Notes: generated by a model from the sequence alone, not told the origin. DNA of 64,000 bases from Bacteroides xylanisolvens XB1A (GCF_000210075.1 NC_021017.1:3625693-3689692); one strand, 5' to 3'. Numbered from the stretch's first letter, positions 54,501 through 63,775 are shown. Numbers and translations are program-made.

Positions 54501-55418
54501 TTACCATTTAACCATATTCATGGGATGCTCTTTGAGGCAAGCCATATATTTTTCCAGAATCGTCGCCGGCTGGTAAGACAGTTTGGCTTTGCGCAAACCC
54601 TCAATACCTAAATCCTCTTCCCGGTTGATATAGATATATTGTTCGGGAATCCGGTTGGCAAATTCATAATTAATCATGGCATACGCACCTTCAATACTGG
54701 TATCCGCTTTTTCTACATGTACGCCGAATGTTTCATGATTGATAGGCATACCGAATGTGAATGCGACAATTTTACCGTTCACATGCAAGATACCTCCCGT
54801 CAGTCCGAGTGCCTCGAAGTTGTGGAGAGCATAAATCAGGGCGCGACGTTCGTTGCCTGTCCCCTCCTGTTGGTCACAGTTATTCACTTTACACCACTCT
54901 GCTTCCAGATCCAGACATTCCTGAATACGGTCCGGGGTAATCGGTGTGTATTCGTAATCCGGATAAGTGTTGCGGAACCGGTTGATATGATTTCTTTTCG
55001 CCTGGAATTTCTTCCCTTTCAGCGTAGATAGATCACTTCTCAAATAAATATAATCCGCATAGTCGCGGTCTTCTGTGAAAGTGAACTGTTCCGGAAGGAT
55101 AGCTTCGAGATCAGCGCGCATATTGCTGCACACTCCCAGCATACAGAAATGCTGGTTCTCTTTGCGGGCATCTTCTATCAGTTCCCACAATACTGCTTTC
55201 AAATCTCCTGTGCCTACGGGCATCATATAAGCAAGTTGTTCTCCCGCCCAGAACTTGAATACCAGAAAGTTGTCGACCACTGCGAATTGAGTGTCATATA
55301 AGAACCTCCAGCTGCAAAGATTGGAGAATGAAAGATCGCAATTGCGGCGATCACTTTTCATCGTGAATGAGGTGATTGTGTCTTTGTCTGCTAATGTGAT
55401 ATCTTTAAATGGAATCAT
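54501..55418 (-). CDS. DUF2156 (phosphatidylglycerol lysyltransferase-like) protein
   Basis: A 305-residue soluble protein with a GNAT-like fold of the DUF2156 type: DLSFSNLCSWRFLYDTQFAV near the start, YIYLRSDLSTLKGKKFQAKRNHINRF in the middle, NFEALGLTGGILHVNGKIVAFTFG, VHVEKADTSIEGAYAMINYEF and INREEDLGIEGLRKAKLSYQP at the end. Relatives are the aminoacyl-tRNA-dependent lysyltransferase domains of MprF-type enzymes, but without the membrane domain. Its acceptor is unknown. It is paired with the GNAT gene. Confidence 0.88.
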   Translation of the reverse strand: MIPFKDITLADKDTITSFTMKSDRRNCDLSFSNLCSWRFLYDTQFAVVDNFLVFKFWAGEQLAYMMPVGTGDLKAVLWELIEDARKENQHFCMLGVCSNMRADLEAILPEQFTFTEDRDYADYIYLRSDLSTLKGKKFQAKRNHINRFRNTYPDYEYTPITPDRIQECLDLEAEWCKVNNCDQQEGTGNERRALIYALHNFEALGLTGGILHVNGKIVAFTFGMPINHETFGVHVEKADTSIEGAYAMINYEFANRIPEQYIYINREEDLGIEGLRKAKLSYQPATILEKYMACLKEHPMNMVKW

Positions 55419-55474
55419 AAAATTGCTTTTTGCGTTTAACTCTTTATATAACGGAAAATCAAGAGATTTTGTTT

Positions 55475-56170
55475 TTACAAGACACCTAATAATCGAAGGA
55501 TCGTAGGTGTGAGTAGTGCAGTGAAGATTCCATTCAGTGTCAGTCCCAGACTGGCGTATGCTCCATATTTACTGCTGATATCCATTGCGGTGGAAGTTCC
55601 GACAGCATGAGCGGCTGTCCCCATCGAAAGCCCTTGAGCGATCGGACTGCCTACATGCATGATTTTCATGGTCTTAAAACCACAGATTGCTCCTAATAAA
55701 CCAACTGCCACAACAACTGCCGCCGTCAGTGACGGAATACCGCCAATGGCTTTGGTTACTTCCATCGCAATCGGAGTCGTAACCGATTTGGGAGCCAAAG
55801 ACAGGATTACTTCTTGGGAAGCTCCCATGAATTTCGCAATCAGCACTACTGAAATAACTCCGACAATGCAGCCTGCCAGTTGAGACAGAAGGATAGGCAA
55901 TAACTGCTTTTTTATCATCTCCAATTGAAGATATAAAGGTACGCCTAAAGCAACAACAGCCGGGCGGAGCCAGAACTCGATCAGATGTCCTCCTTTATTA
56001 TAGGTCTCGTATGAGATATTTGTCATTTTAAGGAAGATGATTAATAGGGCGATGGTCAGCAATATAGGATTTAATAATACCAGTCCTGTTTTCTTCTGAA
56101 GCAATTTGGCAAAGAAGAAAATCCCGAAGGTGATAGCCAGCAGGAAGAAATTATTCTCTAAGAAGCTCAT
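55475..56170 (-). CDS. LrgB family membrane protein
   Basis: A 231-residue inner-membrane protein with about seven helices. LrgB features are NISYETYNKGGHLIEFWLRPAVVALGVPLY, QLAGCIVGVISVVLIAKFMG, SLAPKSVTTPIAMEVTKAIGG and GTAAHAVGTSTAMDI. LrgB/CidB proteins modulate murein hydrolase activity and autolysis, and some export glycolate or pyruvate. It overlaps the LrgA gene by four bases. Confidence 0.9.
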   Translation of the reverse strand: MSFLENNFFLLAITFGIFFFAKLLQKKTGLVLLNPILLTIALLIIFLKMTNISYETYNKGGHLIEFWLRPAVVALGVPLYLQLEMIKKQLLPILLSQLAGCIVGVISVVLIAKFMGASQEVILSLAPKSVTTPIAMEVTKAIGGIPSLTAAVVVAVGLLGAICGFKTMKIMHVGSPIAQGLSMGTAAHAVGTSTAMDISSKYGAYASLGLTLNGIFTALLTPTILRLLGVL

Positions 56171-56610
56171 TTGTCTTTATTCGTTAAGTTGATTTTATCT
56201 TTAAGGTGCAGTTTCTCCGACAGATGGAAATCCGTCAGATGAAGTTTGCGCGCCAGCTTAATCTGACGTGCCAGCCTGAACTTGCGGACGATTTGATGTA
56301 CCCATCCCGTAACGACAAGTACAAGCGCGGTGCTGACAATGGTCGCTGTTACTATCGGCCAGAACTCTGCCGCAATAACATCAAAGTATAGCATAAGAGC
56401 CACACCGGGCGGAACGAAAAAGAATCCTAAGTTGGCAACCAGAAAGTCGGACAATCCCTGTACCCAGTGTAGTTTAATCCAACCTAATTTTAAAAAGAGG
56501 GTGAGCAGCAGCATACCGATGATGCTGGAGGGGAGCTTGATACCCGTAAGATAAACTATTAATTCACCCAAAGCCAAACAGCCAAATAAAATGGCGCACT
56601 GACGTATCAT
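56167..56610 (-). CDS. LrgA/CidA family membrane protein
   Basis: A 147-residue protein with four helices, holin-like. It opens IRQCAILFGCLALGELIVYL, followed by GIKLPSSIIGMLLLTLFLKL and ADFL-type LSDFLVANLGFFFVPPGVALM, the LrgA/CidA signature. The C-terminal 35 residues are highly basic with repeated LARQIKLARKLHL. It is the upstream partner of LrgB (overlap ATGA) and has a perfect TACCTTTG -7 box at 56647-56654 on the minus strand, about 37 bases before the start. Confidence 0.9.
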   Translation of the reverse strand: MIRQCAILFGCLALGELIVYLTGIKLPSSIIGMLLLTLFLKLGWIKLHWVQGLSDFLVANLGFFFVPPGVALMLYFDVIAAEFWPIVTATIVSTALVLVVTGWVHQIVRKFRLARQIKLARKLHLTDFHLSEKLHLKDKINLTNKDK

Positions 56611-56646
56611 ATACTAATAACCTATTGATTTTGTTTGAAAACACTG

Positions 56647-56654
56647 CAAAGGTA
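56647..56654 (-). promoter_or_regulatory. Bacteroides -7 box for lrgA-lrgB
   Basis: Minus-strand TACCTTTG, a perfect TAnnTTTG, divergent from the pta promoter 100 bp away. Confidence 0.5.
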
Positions 56655-56747
56655 TGAAAAATAGGAGTACAGTGTTAAATATTATAATATTTTAGACTTG
56701 GGAGAGAAAAATAGCCGAAATTGTAATGTGGATATTGCAAAATTGAG

Positions 56748-56755
56748 TACTTTTG
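56748..56755 (+). promoter_or_regulatory. Bacteroides -7 box for pta-ackA
   Basis: TACTTTTG, a perfect TAnnTTTG, 52 bases before the pta start codon. Confidence 0.55.
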
Positions 56756-56807
56756 CACCGCAAATTACAAATTGTAAGGACGTTTTATAATAATATTCAA
56801 TATATCT

Positions 56808-57827
56808 ATGCTCAATTTAATCAACCAAATCGTGGCGCGTGCGAAAGCAAATCGCCAACGTATTGTTCTTCCGGAAGGAACTGAAGAACGCACATTGAAA
56901 GCTGCCAATATGATTTTGACAGACGAAGTAGCCGATCTAATTTTACTGGGTAAACCGGCAGAAATTAATGAACTTGCTACAAAATGGGGATTGGGAAACA
57001 TCGGTAAAGCTACTATCATTGATCCTGAAACTTCTCCGAAACACGAAGAATATGCGCAGTTGTTGTGTGAACTTCGTAAAAAGAAGGGGATGACTATCGA
57101 AGAAGCCCGCAAATTGACGAGCGATCCTTTGTTCTATGGTTGTTTAATGATTAAGAGCGGTGATGCTGACGGTCAGTTGGCTGGTGCCCGCAACACTACT
57201 GGTAATGTATTGCGTCCTGCTTTGCAGATTATCAAGACTGCTCCGGGAATCACTTGCGTATCCGGTGCTATGTTGCTCCTGACTCATGCTCCTGAATACG
57301 GAAAGAATGGCATTTTGGTCATGGGTGACGTTGCCGTAACTCCGGTTCCGGATGCTAATCAGCTGGCACAGATTGCTATTTGTACTGCTCAAACTGCGAA
57401 AGCCGTTGCCGGTATTGAAAATCCGAAAGTGGCTCTGTTGAGCTTCTCTACCAAGGGTTCTGCAAAACACGAAGTAGTTGATAAAGTGGTAGAAGCTACT
57501 AAGATTGCAAAGGAGATGGCTCCTACGCTTGATCTGGATGGTGAAATGCAGGCTGATGCTGCTCTTGTTCCGGAAGTCGGTGCAAGCAAGGCTCCGGGTT
57601 CTCCTGTGGCTGGCGAAGCAAACGTATTGATTGTTCCGAGTCTGGAAGTTGGTAATATCTCTTATAAGTTAGTCCAACGTCTGGGACATGCTGACGCTGT
57701 CGGCCCGATCCTTCAGGGTATCGCTTGTCCGGTAAACGACTTGTCTCGTGGTTGTTCTATCGAAGATGTATATCGCATGATTGCTATCACGGCTAATCAG
57801 GCTATTGCAGCAAAGGCGAATAAATAA
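56808..57827 (+). CDS. pta: Phosphate acetyltransferase
   Basis: A 339-residue enzyme, the short form without the N-terminal DRTGG/AAA region of the enterobacterial type. Motifs are RQRIVLPEGTEERTLKAA, DPLFYGCLMIKSGDADGQLAGA, TGNVLRPALQIIKTAPG, PNKALLSFS-like PKVALLSFSTKGSAKHE, LDGEMQADAALVPEV and GNISYKLVQRLGHADAVGPILQG. It converts acetyl-CoA and phosphate to acetyl phosphate. ackA follows 40 bases later, giving the acetate/ATP fermentation module. Confidence 0.97.
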   Translation: MLNLINQIVARAKANRQRIVLPEGTEERTLKAANMILTDEVADLILLGKPAEINELATKWGLGNIGKATIIDPETSPKHEEYAQLLCELRKKKGMTIEEARKLTSDPLFYGCLMIKSGDADGQLAGARNTTGNVLRPALQIIKTAPGITCVSGAMLLLTHAPEYGKNGILVMGDVAVTPVPDANQLAQIAICTAQTAKAVAGIENPKVALLSFSTKGSAKHEVVDKVVEATKIAKEMAPTLDLDGEMQADAALVPEVGASKAPGSPVAGEANVLIVPSLEVGNISYKLVQRLGHADAVGPILQGIACPVNDLSRGCSIEDVYRMIAITANQAIAAKANK

Positions 57828-57867
57828 GTATTAGGTATAAAGTAGTAAGTATTAAATCGACAACGAC

Positions 57868-59067
57868 ATGAAAATTCTGGTATTGAACTGCGGAAGTTCA
57901 TCTATTAAATATAAATTGTTCGATATGACCAGCAAAGAAGTGATTGCACAAGGTGGTATCGAAAAAATCGGTCTGAAGGGATCTTTCTTGAAACTGACTT
58001 TGCCGAACGGCGAAAAGAAAGTATTGGAAAAAGATATTCCTGAACATACAGTAGGAGTAGAGTTTATCCTGAATACATTGATTCATCCTGAATATGGTGC
58101 TATCAAATCTTTGGATGAGATTAATGCGGTAGGTCACCGTATGGTGCACGGAGGCGAACGTTTCAGCGAATCTGTATTGCTGAACAAAGAAGTGTTGGAG
58201 GCTTTTGCAGCTTGCAATGATCTGGCTCCGCTTCACAATCCTGCTAACCTGAAAGGTGTGAATGCAGTTTCTGCTATTCTTCCTAATATTCCGCAGGTAG
58301 GTGTATTCGATACGGCTTTCCATCAGACTATGCCGGATTATGCTTACATGTATGCTATCCCTCACGAACTGTATGAAAAGTATGGTGTGCGTCGTTATGG
58401 CTTCCACGGAACATCTCATCGTTACGTGTCCAAACGTGTATGCGAATTCTTGGGTGTAAATCCGGTAGGAAAGAAAATCATCACTTGTCATATTGGTAAT
58501 GGTGGTTCTATTGCCGCTATCAAAGATGGTAAATGTATAGATACTACTATGGGCTTGACTCCATTGGAAGGCTTGATGATGGGTACTCGCAGCGGTGACA
58601 TTGATGCCGGTGCAGTGACGTTTATCATGGAAAAAGAAGGCTTGAATACTACGGGTGTTTCCAACCTGTTGAACAAGAAGAGCGGTGTACTCGGTATTTC
58701 AGGTGTATCAAGCGATATGCGTGAACTTTTGGCTGCTTGTGCGGCTGGCAATGAGAAAGCTATCCTTGCAGAGAAGATGTATTATTATCGTATCAAGAAA
58801 TACATCGGTGCTTATGCTGCTGCATTGGGCGGTGTAGATATCATTCTGTTTACAGGTGGTGTAGGTGAAAATCAGATGGAATGTCGCCGTGAAGTTTGTA
58901 AGGATATGGAATTCATGGGTATCGAGCTTGACAACGATGTGAATGCTAAAGTTCGTGGTGAGGAAGCAATTATTTCTACTCCTGCTTCTAAAGTGAAAGT
59001 AGTAGTGATTCCGACAGATGAAGAACTGTTGATTGCGTCTGATACAATGGATATTCTGAAGAAGTAA
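57868..59067 (+). CDS. ackA: Acetate kinase
   Basis: A 399-residue ASKHA kinase of the usual length. Motifs are MKILVLNCGSSSIKYKLFD at the start, AVGHRMVHGGERFSESVLL, APLHNPANLKGV, VFDTAFHQTMPDYAYMYAIP, RRYGFHGTSHRYVSKR, ITCHIGNGGSIAAI, MGTRSGDIDAG and ILFTGGVGENQ. It transfers phosphate from acetyl phosphate to ADP, making ATP and acetate, a main fermentation product of Bacteroides. It is followed by a strong terminator. Confidence 0.98.
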   Translation: MKILVLNCGSSSIKYKLFDMTSKEVIAQGGIEKIGLKGSFLKLTLPNGEKKVLEKDIPEHTVGVEFILNTLIHPEYGAIKSLDEINAVGHRMVHGGERFSESVLLNKEVLEAFAACNDLAPLHNPANLKGVNAVSAILPNIPQVGVFDTAFHQTMPDYAYMYAIPHELYEKYGVRRYGFHGTSHRYVSKRVCEFLGVNPVGKKIITCHIGNGGSIAAIKDGKCIDTTMGLTPLEGLMMGTRSGDIDAGAVTFIMEKEGLNTTGVSNLLNKKSGVLGISGVSSDMRELLAACAAGNEKAILAEKMYYYRIKKYIGAYAAALGGVDIILFTGGVGENQMECRREVCKDMEFMGIELDNDVNAKVRGEEAIISTPASKVKVVVIPTDEELLIASDTMDILKK

Positions 59068-59090
59068 TAACTGAACTGATTTATATTGTA

Positions 59091-59129
59091 CGGGGATGTG
59101 CCAAGATTGGGACATCCCCGTCTTTTTTT
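59091..59129 (+). terminator. Rho-independent terminator after ackA
   Basis: CGGGGATGT pairs with ACATCCCCG across a short loop, followed by TCTTTTTTT. A textbook hairpin 24 bases after the ackA stop. Confidence 0.92.
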
Positions 59130-59271
59130 GTATTAGTTTTACCTCATGGTTCCTTTCATTTACTTCCAAGAAACAACATTGTTATTATTATTGTTATTTG
59201 TAGCTAACAGGTTTGCTTGTTCTTAAAAATACCTGTATGTTTATTGTGTAATTAAATTAAGTAATAGTAAC

Positions 59272-60207
59272 ATGTTAAAAGTAGTAGCATTTATGAGGCA
59301 AGTGGCTAATGGGCTACAAATGGGGGGAAACTTTGGGACGGCTCACGTATATCGTAGTAGTCTCAATGCCATTATTGTTTATTGTGGGAAAGGAGATTTC
59401 ACTTTTGATAAAGTAACTCCGGGATGGTTGAAAGGCTTCGAGATACATCTTCGTAGCCGTGGTTGTAGTTGGAATACAGTTTCAACTTATTTGCGCACAT
59501 TTCGTGCAGTCTATAATCGTGCGGTCGATCTTCGAAAAGCACCTTATGTGCCGAATTTGTTCCATTCGGTTTATACCGGTACTCGCGCTGACCGTAAGCG
59601 AGCTTTATGTGAGGAAGACATAAAAAAGGTATTTGCAAAATTACATTCATCGGTTGCAACTCCGGCTTTGCGATGTACACAAGAGCTATTTACTCTGATG
59701 TTTTTACTTCGTGGTTTACCTTTTGTCGATCTCGCATATTTGCGTAAGAGTGATTTGCATGATAATGTGATTACTTATCGTAGGCGTAAGACGGGGCGTA
59801 CATTGTCGGTGACATTGACTCCGGAGGCAATGCTTTTGGTGAAGAAGTACATGAATTGTGACCCTTCTTCTCCATACCTTTTCTCATTGTTGAAAAGTCG
59901 TGAAGGAACAAAAGAAGCATATCGAGAGTATCAGTTAGCATTGCGCACATTTAATCGGCAATTAATGTTGTTGGGTGAATTGTTGGGACTGGGGGATAAA
60001 TTGAGTTCATACACCGCCCGCCATACATGGGCCACAACAGCGTATTATTGTGAAATTCATCCGGGCATTATTCCCGAAGCGATGGGGCATTCGTCCATTA
60101 CAGTGACGGAGACTTATCTGAAACCTTTTCAGAATAAGAAAATAGATGAAGCAAACAAGCGGGTTATTGATTTTATCCGATATTCAGTTCGAAATGCAAT
60201 TTGCTGA
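59272..60207 (+). CDS. Tyrosine site-specific recombinase next to an invertible promoter
   Basis: A 311-residue phage-integrase-family recombinase. Residues about 1-100 are the SAM-like core-binding domain (MGGNFGTAHVYRSSLNAIIVY, FEIHLRSRGCSWNTVSTYLR). The catalytic domain has the first Arg in TLMFLLRGLPFVDLAYLRKSDL, the H-x-x-R box as YTARHTWATTAYY, GHSSITVTETYLKPF with the nucleophile Tyr near 282, and the Lys region YRRRKTGRTLSV. Bacteroides enzymes of this size flip promoters of surface-protein and capsule genes. Ten bases beyond its stop codon the left inverted repeat of a 263-bp segment begins, so it is the likely local invertase. Confidence 0.95.
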   Translation: MLKVVAFMRQVANGLQMGGNFGTAHVYRSSLNAIIVYCGKGDFTFDKVTPGWLKGFEIHLRSRGCSWNTVSTYLRTFRAVYNRAVDLRKAPYVPNLFHSVYTGTRADRKRALCEEDIKKVFAKLHSSVATPALRCTQELFTLMFLLRGLPFVDLAYLRKSDLHDNVITYRRRKTGRTLSVTLTPEAMLLVKKYMNCDPSSPYLFSLLKSREGTKEAYREYQLALRTFNRQLMLLGELLGLGDKLSSYTARHTWATTAYYCEIHPGIIPEAMGHSSITVTETYLKPFQNKKIDEANKRVIDFIRYSVRNAIC

Positions 60208-60217
60208 ATATAAGTCT

Positions 60218-60518
60218 GTTACTTTGTAGGTAACGGGAATAAATACCGGTGCAAATATGAGCATATTTCTTAAAACAACCAAACGAAATCACACATTTTT
60301 TTCTAATAAAGCATTCAAAAGAAGAACATAAACAGATAAAACACGTAGATTCTTTGTATTAGGGCATGTCAACCTCTAAATTTTGCATAAGATTTCTCTC
60401 CCCTCTACCTCTTTCATGAAGTAGGGGTTAAAATGTTTCATTGTATATTATATCATTTTCTAGTATTGACTACTCAAGAAGAGCAGGAACAAAGGTTTGC
60501 CGTTACCTACGAAGTAAC
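60218..60518. repeat. Invertible promoter segment: 19-bp inverted repeats around 263 bp
   Basis: Left repeat GTTACTTTGTAGGTAACGG (60218-60236) and right repeat CCGTTACCTACGAAGTAAC (60500-60518) are reverse complements with one mismatch at the core. Each arm is itself a GTTAC...GTAAC dyad, as expected for a tyrosine recombinase site. The segment lies between the recombinase and the S-layer-type gene. The two repeats plus segment account for most of the 374-bp gap 60208-60581. Confidence 0.92.
60252..60283 (-). promoter_or_regulatory. Promoter inside the invertible segment, pointing away from the S-layer gene
   Basis: On the minus strand TTTG (60280-60283) and CATATTTG (60252-60259) are separated by 20 bases, giving a Bacteroides -33/-7 promoter with one mismatch. 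It reads leftward, out through the left repeat. After inversion it would read rightward into the gene at 60582 with a short leader. A weaker plus-strand candidate exists near 60352-60384. Confidence 0.6.
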
Positions 60519-60581
60519 GGGTATGCTATTATTGAAACTTAGTGTTTAATAATATATTATTAATGTAATTTTTAAGTAGTT

Positions 60582-63278
60582 ATGAAGAAAAAGTTTGTAA
60601 AAGTGATGCTCTTCGGGGCGCTGGCGCTTTCTACTATCAGCTACGTAGGATGCAAAGACTACGATGATGATATAGATGGTTTGCAACAGCAGGTCGACGC
60701 CAATAAGAGTAAAATTGAAGAGGTGGATGCTGCAATGAAAGCCGGTAAATTTATTGTCAGTTATACTCCTGTAGCAAATGGTTATGAGTTGTCTCTTTCT
60801 AACGGTTCTAAATTGACTATCACCAATGGTAAAGATGGAGAGAACGGACAGCCGGGACTAAATGGTGAAACGGTCATTCCTAAATTTAAAGTATCAAGTG
60901 ACAACTATTGGCAGGTAAGTACTGATGATGGCAAAACCTATGAGTATGTTTTAGATGCAGATGGAAATAAGGTTAATGCTACTGGGAAGAAGGGAGAACA
61001 AGGTGAACCTGGTAAGCCTGGCGAACCAGGTCAGGATGCATCAGCTAACGTGTCTATTAATAAAGATGGGTATATCGTTATCGGTGATGTGGTAACAAGC
61101 TTGAAAACTGATACTAAAGTTCCTTCTATTGTTATAAATGAGGTAGATGGTTTGTACGTCATCACTCTTGACGGTAAAGAATATAAAATGTTGGCAGAAG
61201 GTTCTGCCTATAATGGTTTGCAAAGCATTATTTACAGAAGACAAGCTGCTAATGATAAAGATGATTTTGTAAAATCAATCGGGTTGATGTCGTCCAATGA
61301 TCCTGATGCGGAATTATTGGCAACCAGTGCTTCTGTAGCTACTTTCAAAGTATGGCCTACTACACTGGATCTAGGTAAAGCTGTATTTGCATTTACCGAT
61401 ACATATAAAACCAGAGCACTTGTTCCTGCACTGAAATATGTAGAAGGTAGTGCAAAATGGGTGGATAACCGACAAGGTATCTTGAGTGTAAATATGATTT
61501 CCGAAAACATTGAAGTTGATAAACCTTACGCTTCTTCTCTGGATGTAACAATTAACGGTTATACAAGAGCCTCTGATTATTTCAACTTCAAAGCTGAAAA
61601 ATGGACTCCGGCTGATTTGAGTTTTGTGCATACAAAAGATGCAGTTGAAGTTCCTACTGATGTTTTGGCTGATGCAACTACCGAATCCGATTTTTCATCT
61701 TATGTTGAATATACATTTGTTTATAACAAATCTTATAATTTGAATGATTCTGTAGCATTGGGACATGATGTGGAAGAGGATTTCATTTCAATGGCTGATT
61801 TAGGATTTAGTGGTATCACTGTTGAATTCAAACAAACAGCTGATAAGGCAAAAGGTATCTTTGAAATTAAAGACGGTGTTATTACAGCTAAATCTAGTGA
61901 GCAAGCTTCGGCTATCAATGAATTATGCTATGTGACAGCAACTTATAAGAATGAAAAAGGTACGGAAATCATTTCTTATGACTTTGCAGTGAAAGCTGTT
62001 CGCGAGCAGCAAGTGGCTCCGGCATTGGTTGATATTGATGTAGAAACGAAAGATGCAGCTGCAGCTGATAAGTTAGCTAAATTGCAGTATAGCACAAGTG
62101 AACAAACTATTGACTTGAATGTTCGTGCATTCTTGAATTCACTGGGTGGACGTGACTATATGTCTGACAATGAAAACGTAACTCCTGTTAAATATGGTTT
62201 GTATTACTTGACTAATGAAGATGGTAAAACTTATGCTAACAAGGTTGATGCATATATTGAATTCACACCGGGTACAAGCACAGATTTGGATAATCTTAAA
62301 TTGATATTCCCTGCCGAAACTGTTATCAATGGAGATCAGCAATTGTATTCATTCGAAACATGGCCAGGTGGTGGAAACTCAAAATATGAAATTACAAATT
62401 CTGAAGAATATGCATGGCGTAAATCCACAACAACTCATCGTGTTAACGGTTCTAACAAACAGTATACTTTGAAATTGAAGGATCTTGTTAAGTGCGAACG
62501 TAAAGTGATCATCAAGCAAAATAGTGCATTTGTTGTGAATGGTAAGACAACTATTACCGGTGCATGGACTGAAGCTGATAAGTCATTCAGTATGACGGCT
62601 GATTTGACAGTTCTTTATGCTGCATATAATACAGATAACAGTACTTCTAGTGAAGTTATTGAATATTATCTGGCTCCGCAAGCAAAACAGTCTGATGCTG
62701 TTAAAGCTGTTTATAGTCAGATAAGCATTGCTGGTAATGTTATTACTGTAACTCCGGATGTAGATGTGAAGACTTTAGGTGCTATCAAGATCGGAGCTAA
62801 AATACAAGGAACTGATATTGAAGCTACTATTCTTGATATAAATGGAAAAGAAGTGACTTATTGTGAACCTGTATTGCGTTCTCCGCTTGATGTCTTGTCT
62901 TACAAGTCTTCTATTGATTGGAATATAGATGGTGATCAGAATAAGACTATCAATGTAGGAACGAAAGCAGAAATCAAGATGTCTGACAAAGATATCAATG
63001 TAACCAAGAAGAATGTAGTTATTGAAAATGGAGTAGCAAAAGCTCCTTGGGCTGCAGCTTATGGCATTGATGCTGCTGGCGCCATTACTTATGCAATTGA
63101 TGGATATAGTGCTACTGTAAATGAGGGTACCTATACTATTAATCCGTCAACAGGTGTGATTACATGTAACAATACAGCGATTGTTCAGTCATTGGACATC
63201 TATGTGAAAGTAACTGTAAATCATAACTGGGGTACAGAAACTATTAATAAGATCACTGTGAAAGCTTCTTTGAAATAG
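60582..63278 (+). CDS. S-layer-type surface lipoprotein, phase-variable
   Basis: An 898-residue lipoprotein: signal ending STISYVGCKDYDDD (Cys 24), a short coiled coil (DIDGLQQQVDANKSKIEEVD, about 30-50), and two collagen-like Gly-x-y stretches (GKDGENGQPGLNGE about 83-96; GKKGEQGEPGKPGEPGQ about 135-151). Long beta-rich repeats with many Asp, Thr and Asn fill the rest. This layout matches the Bacteroides S-layer family with known promoter inversion (the thetaiotaomicron BT1927 type). Its promoter region is the adjacent invertible segment, so expression is expected to be ON or OFF in different cells. Confidence 0.88.
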   Translation: MKKKFVKVMLFGALALSTISYVGCKDYDDDIDGLQQQVDANKSKIEEVDAAMKAGKFIVSYTPVANGYELSLSNGSKLTITNGKDGENGQPGLNGETVIPKFKVSSDNYWQVSTDDGKTYEYVLDADGNKVNATGKKGEQGEPGKPGEPGQDASANVSINKDGYIVIGDVVTSLKTDTKVPSIVINEVDGLYVITLDGKEYKMLAEGSAYNGLQSIIYRRQAANDKDDFVKSIGLMSSNDPDAELLATSASVATFKVWPTTLDLGKAVFAFTDTYKTRALVPALKYVEGSAKWVDNRQGILSVNMISENIEVDKPYASSLDVTINGYTRASDYFNFKAEKWTPADLSFVHTKDAVEVPTDVLADATTESDFSSYVEYTFVYNKSYNLNDSVALGHDVEEDFISMADLGFSGITVEFKQTADKAKGIFEIKDGVITAKSSEQASAINELCYVTATYKNEKGTEIISYDFAVKAVREQQVAPALVDIDVETKDAAAADKLAKLQYSTSEQTIDLNVRAFLNSLGGRDYMSDNENVTPVKYGLYYLTNEDGKTYANKVDAYIEFTPGTSTDLDNLKLIFPAETVINGDQQLYSFETWPGGGNSKYEITNSEEYAWRKSTTTHRVNGSNKQYTLKLKDLVKCERKVIIKQNSAFVVNGKTTITGAWTEADKSFSMTADLTVLYAAYNTDNSTSSEVIEYYLAPQAKQSDAVKAVYSQISIAGNVITVTPDVDVKTLGAIKIGAKIQGTDIEATILDINGKEVTYCEPVLRSPLDVLSYKSSIDWNIDGDQNKTINVGTKAEIKMSDKDINVTKKNVVIENGVAKAPWAAAYGIDAAGAITYAIDGYSATVNEGTYTINPSTGVITCNNTAIVQSLDIYVKVTVNHNWGTETINKITVKASLK

Positions 63279-63298
63279 TCCTATTTTAAATAAGAAAG

Positions 63299-63338
63299 AA
63301 AGGGTAACTCTTTTCCTTTGTGTAGAGTTACCCTTTTA
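63299..63338 (+). terminator. Terminator after the S-layer-type gene
   Basis: AGGGTAACTC (63301-63310) pairs with GAGTTACCCT (63325-63334), followed by TTT. It lies 22 bases after the stop codon. Confidence 0.85.
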
Positions 63339-63343
63339 TTGAT

Positions 63344-63563
63344 AATATAATTGTCCGATATGGTGGTATCGGATATTATTTGTCGAATTATTCATCTTTG
63401 TGAAAAGATGAATATGTTATTTCCCACTAAGGATTTTTGACATCCTTAATTTGTTAGATGAAAAAAGGTAAAGACTGCACTTGTGAAAGACCAGTCTAAT
63501 AATAAACCTTTATTTCGAAGGGCGTTCCAATTTTCCCTTATTTCCCAGGAACGCCCTTTTTTA
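63344..63563 (+). other. Series of hairpins ending in a strong terminator; possible structured RNA
   Basis: Four hairpins in a row: CCGATA/TATCGG around 63354-63372; ATTCATCTT/AAGATGAAT (63390-63413); AAGGAT/ATCCTT (63429-63447); GACTG/CAGTC (63473-63496). Then comes a strong terminator with AAGGGCGTTCC (63518-63528) and GGAACGCCCTT (63548-63558) plus a T-run. No ORF lies between the first terminator (63338) and this one. It may be a small RNA or the leader of the downstream glycosyltransferase. Confidence 0.5.
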
Positions 63564-63775
63564 TTCTGTAAGATTTATCAAAACTAATATAGTTGGAGAA
63601 ACTCAATCTCTTTTTATAATGATTCTAACGGAGAATAGAAAACTTTTTGAGGGAATCTTGATAAAAAGTAGATAGGAAATATAGTTAGTTCTTTTGTTTT
63701 TCTGGAGATTTGGGAGTAGTTTCCCCTTTTTTGTCTTAATTTGCATCTCAAATTCATTCTTAAAACGAATTTACT

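Noticed and set aside
60352-60384. Plus-strand promoter candidate inside the invertible segment (TTTG, 21 bases, AAATTTTG)
   Set aside because: It has one mismatch in the -7 box, a 21-base spacing, and would leave a leader of nearly 200 bases; the minus-strand pair near the left repeat fits better. Not fully excluded.
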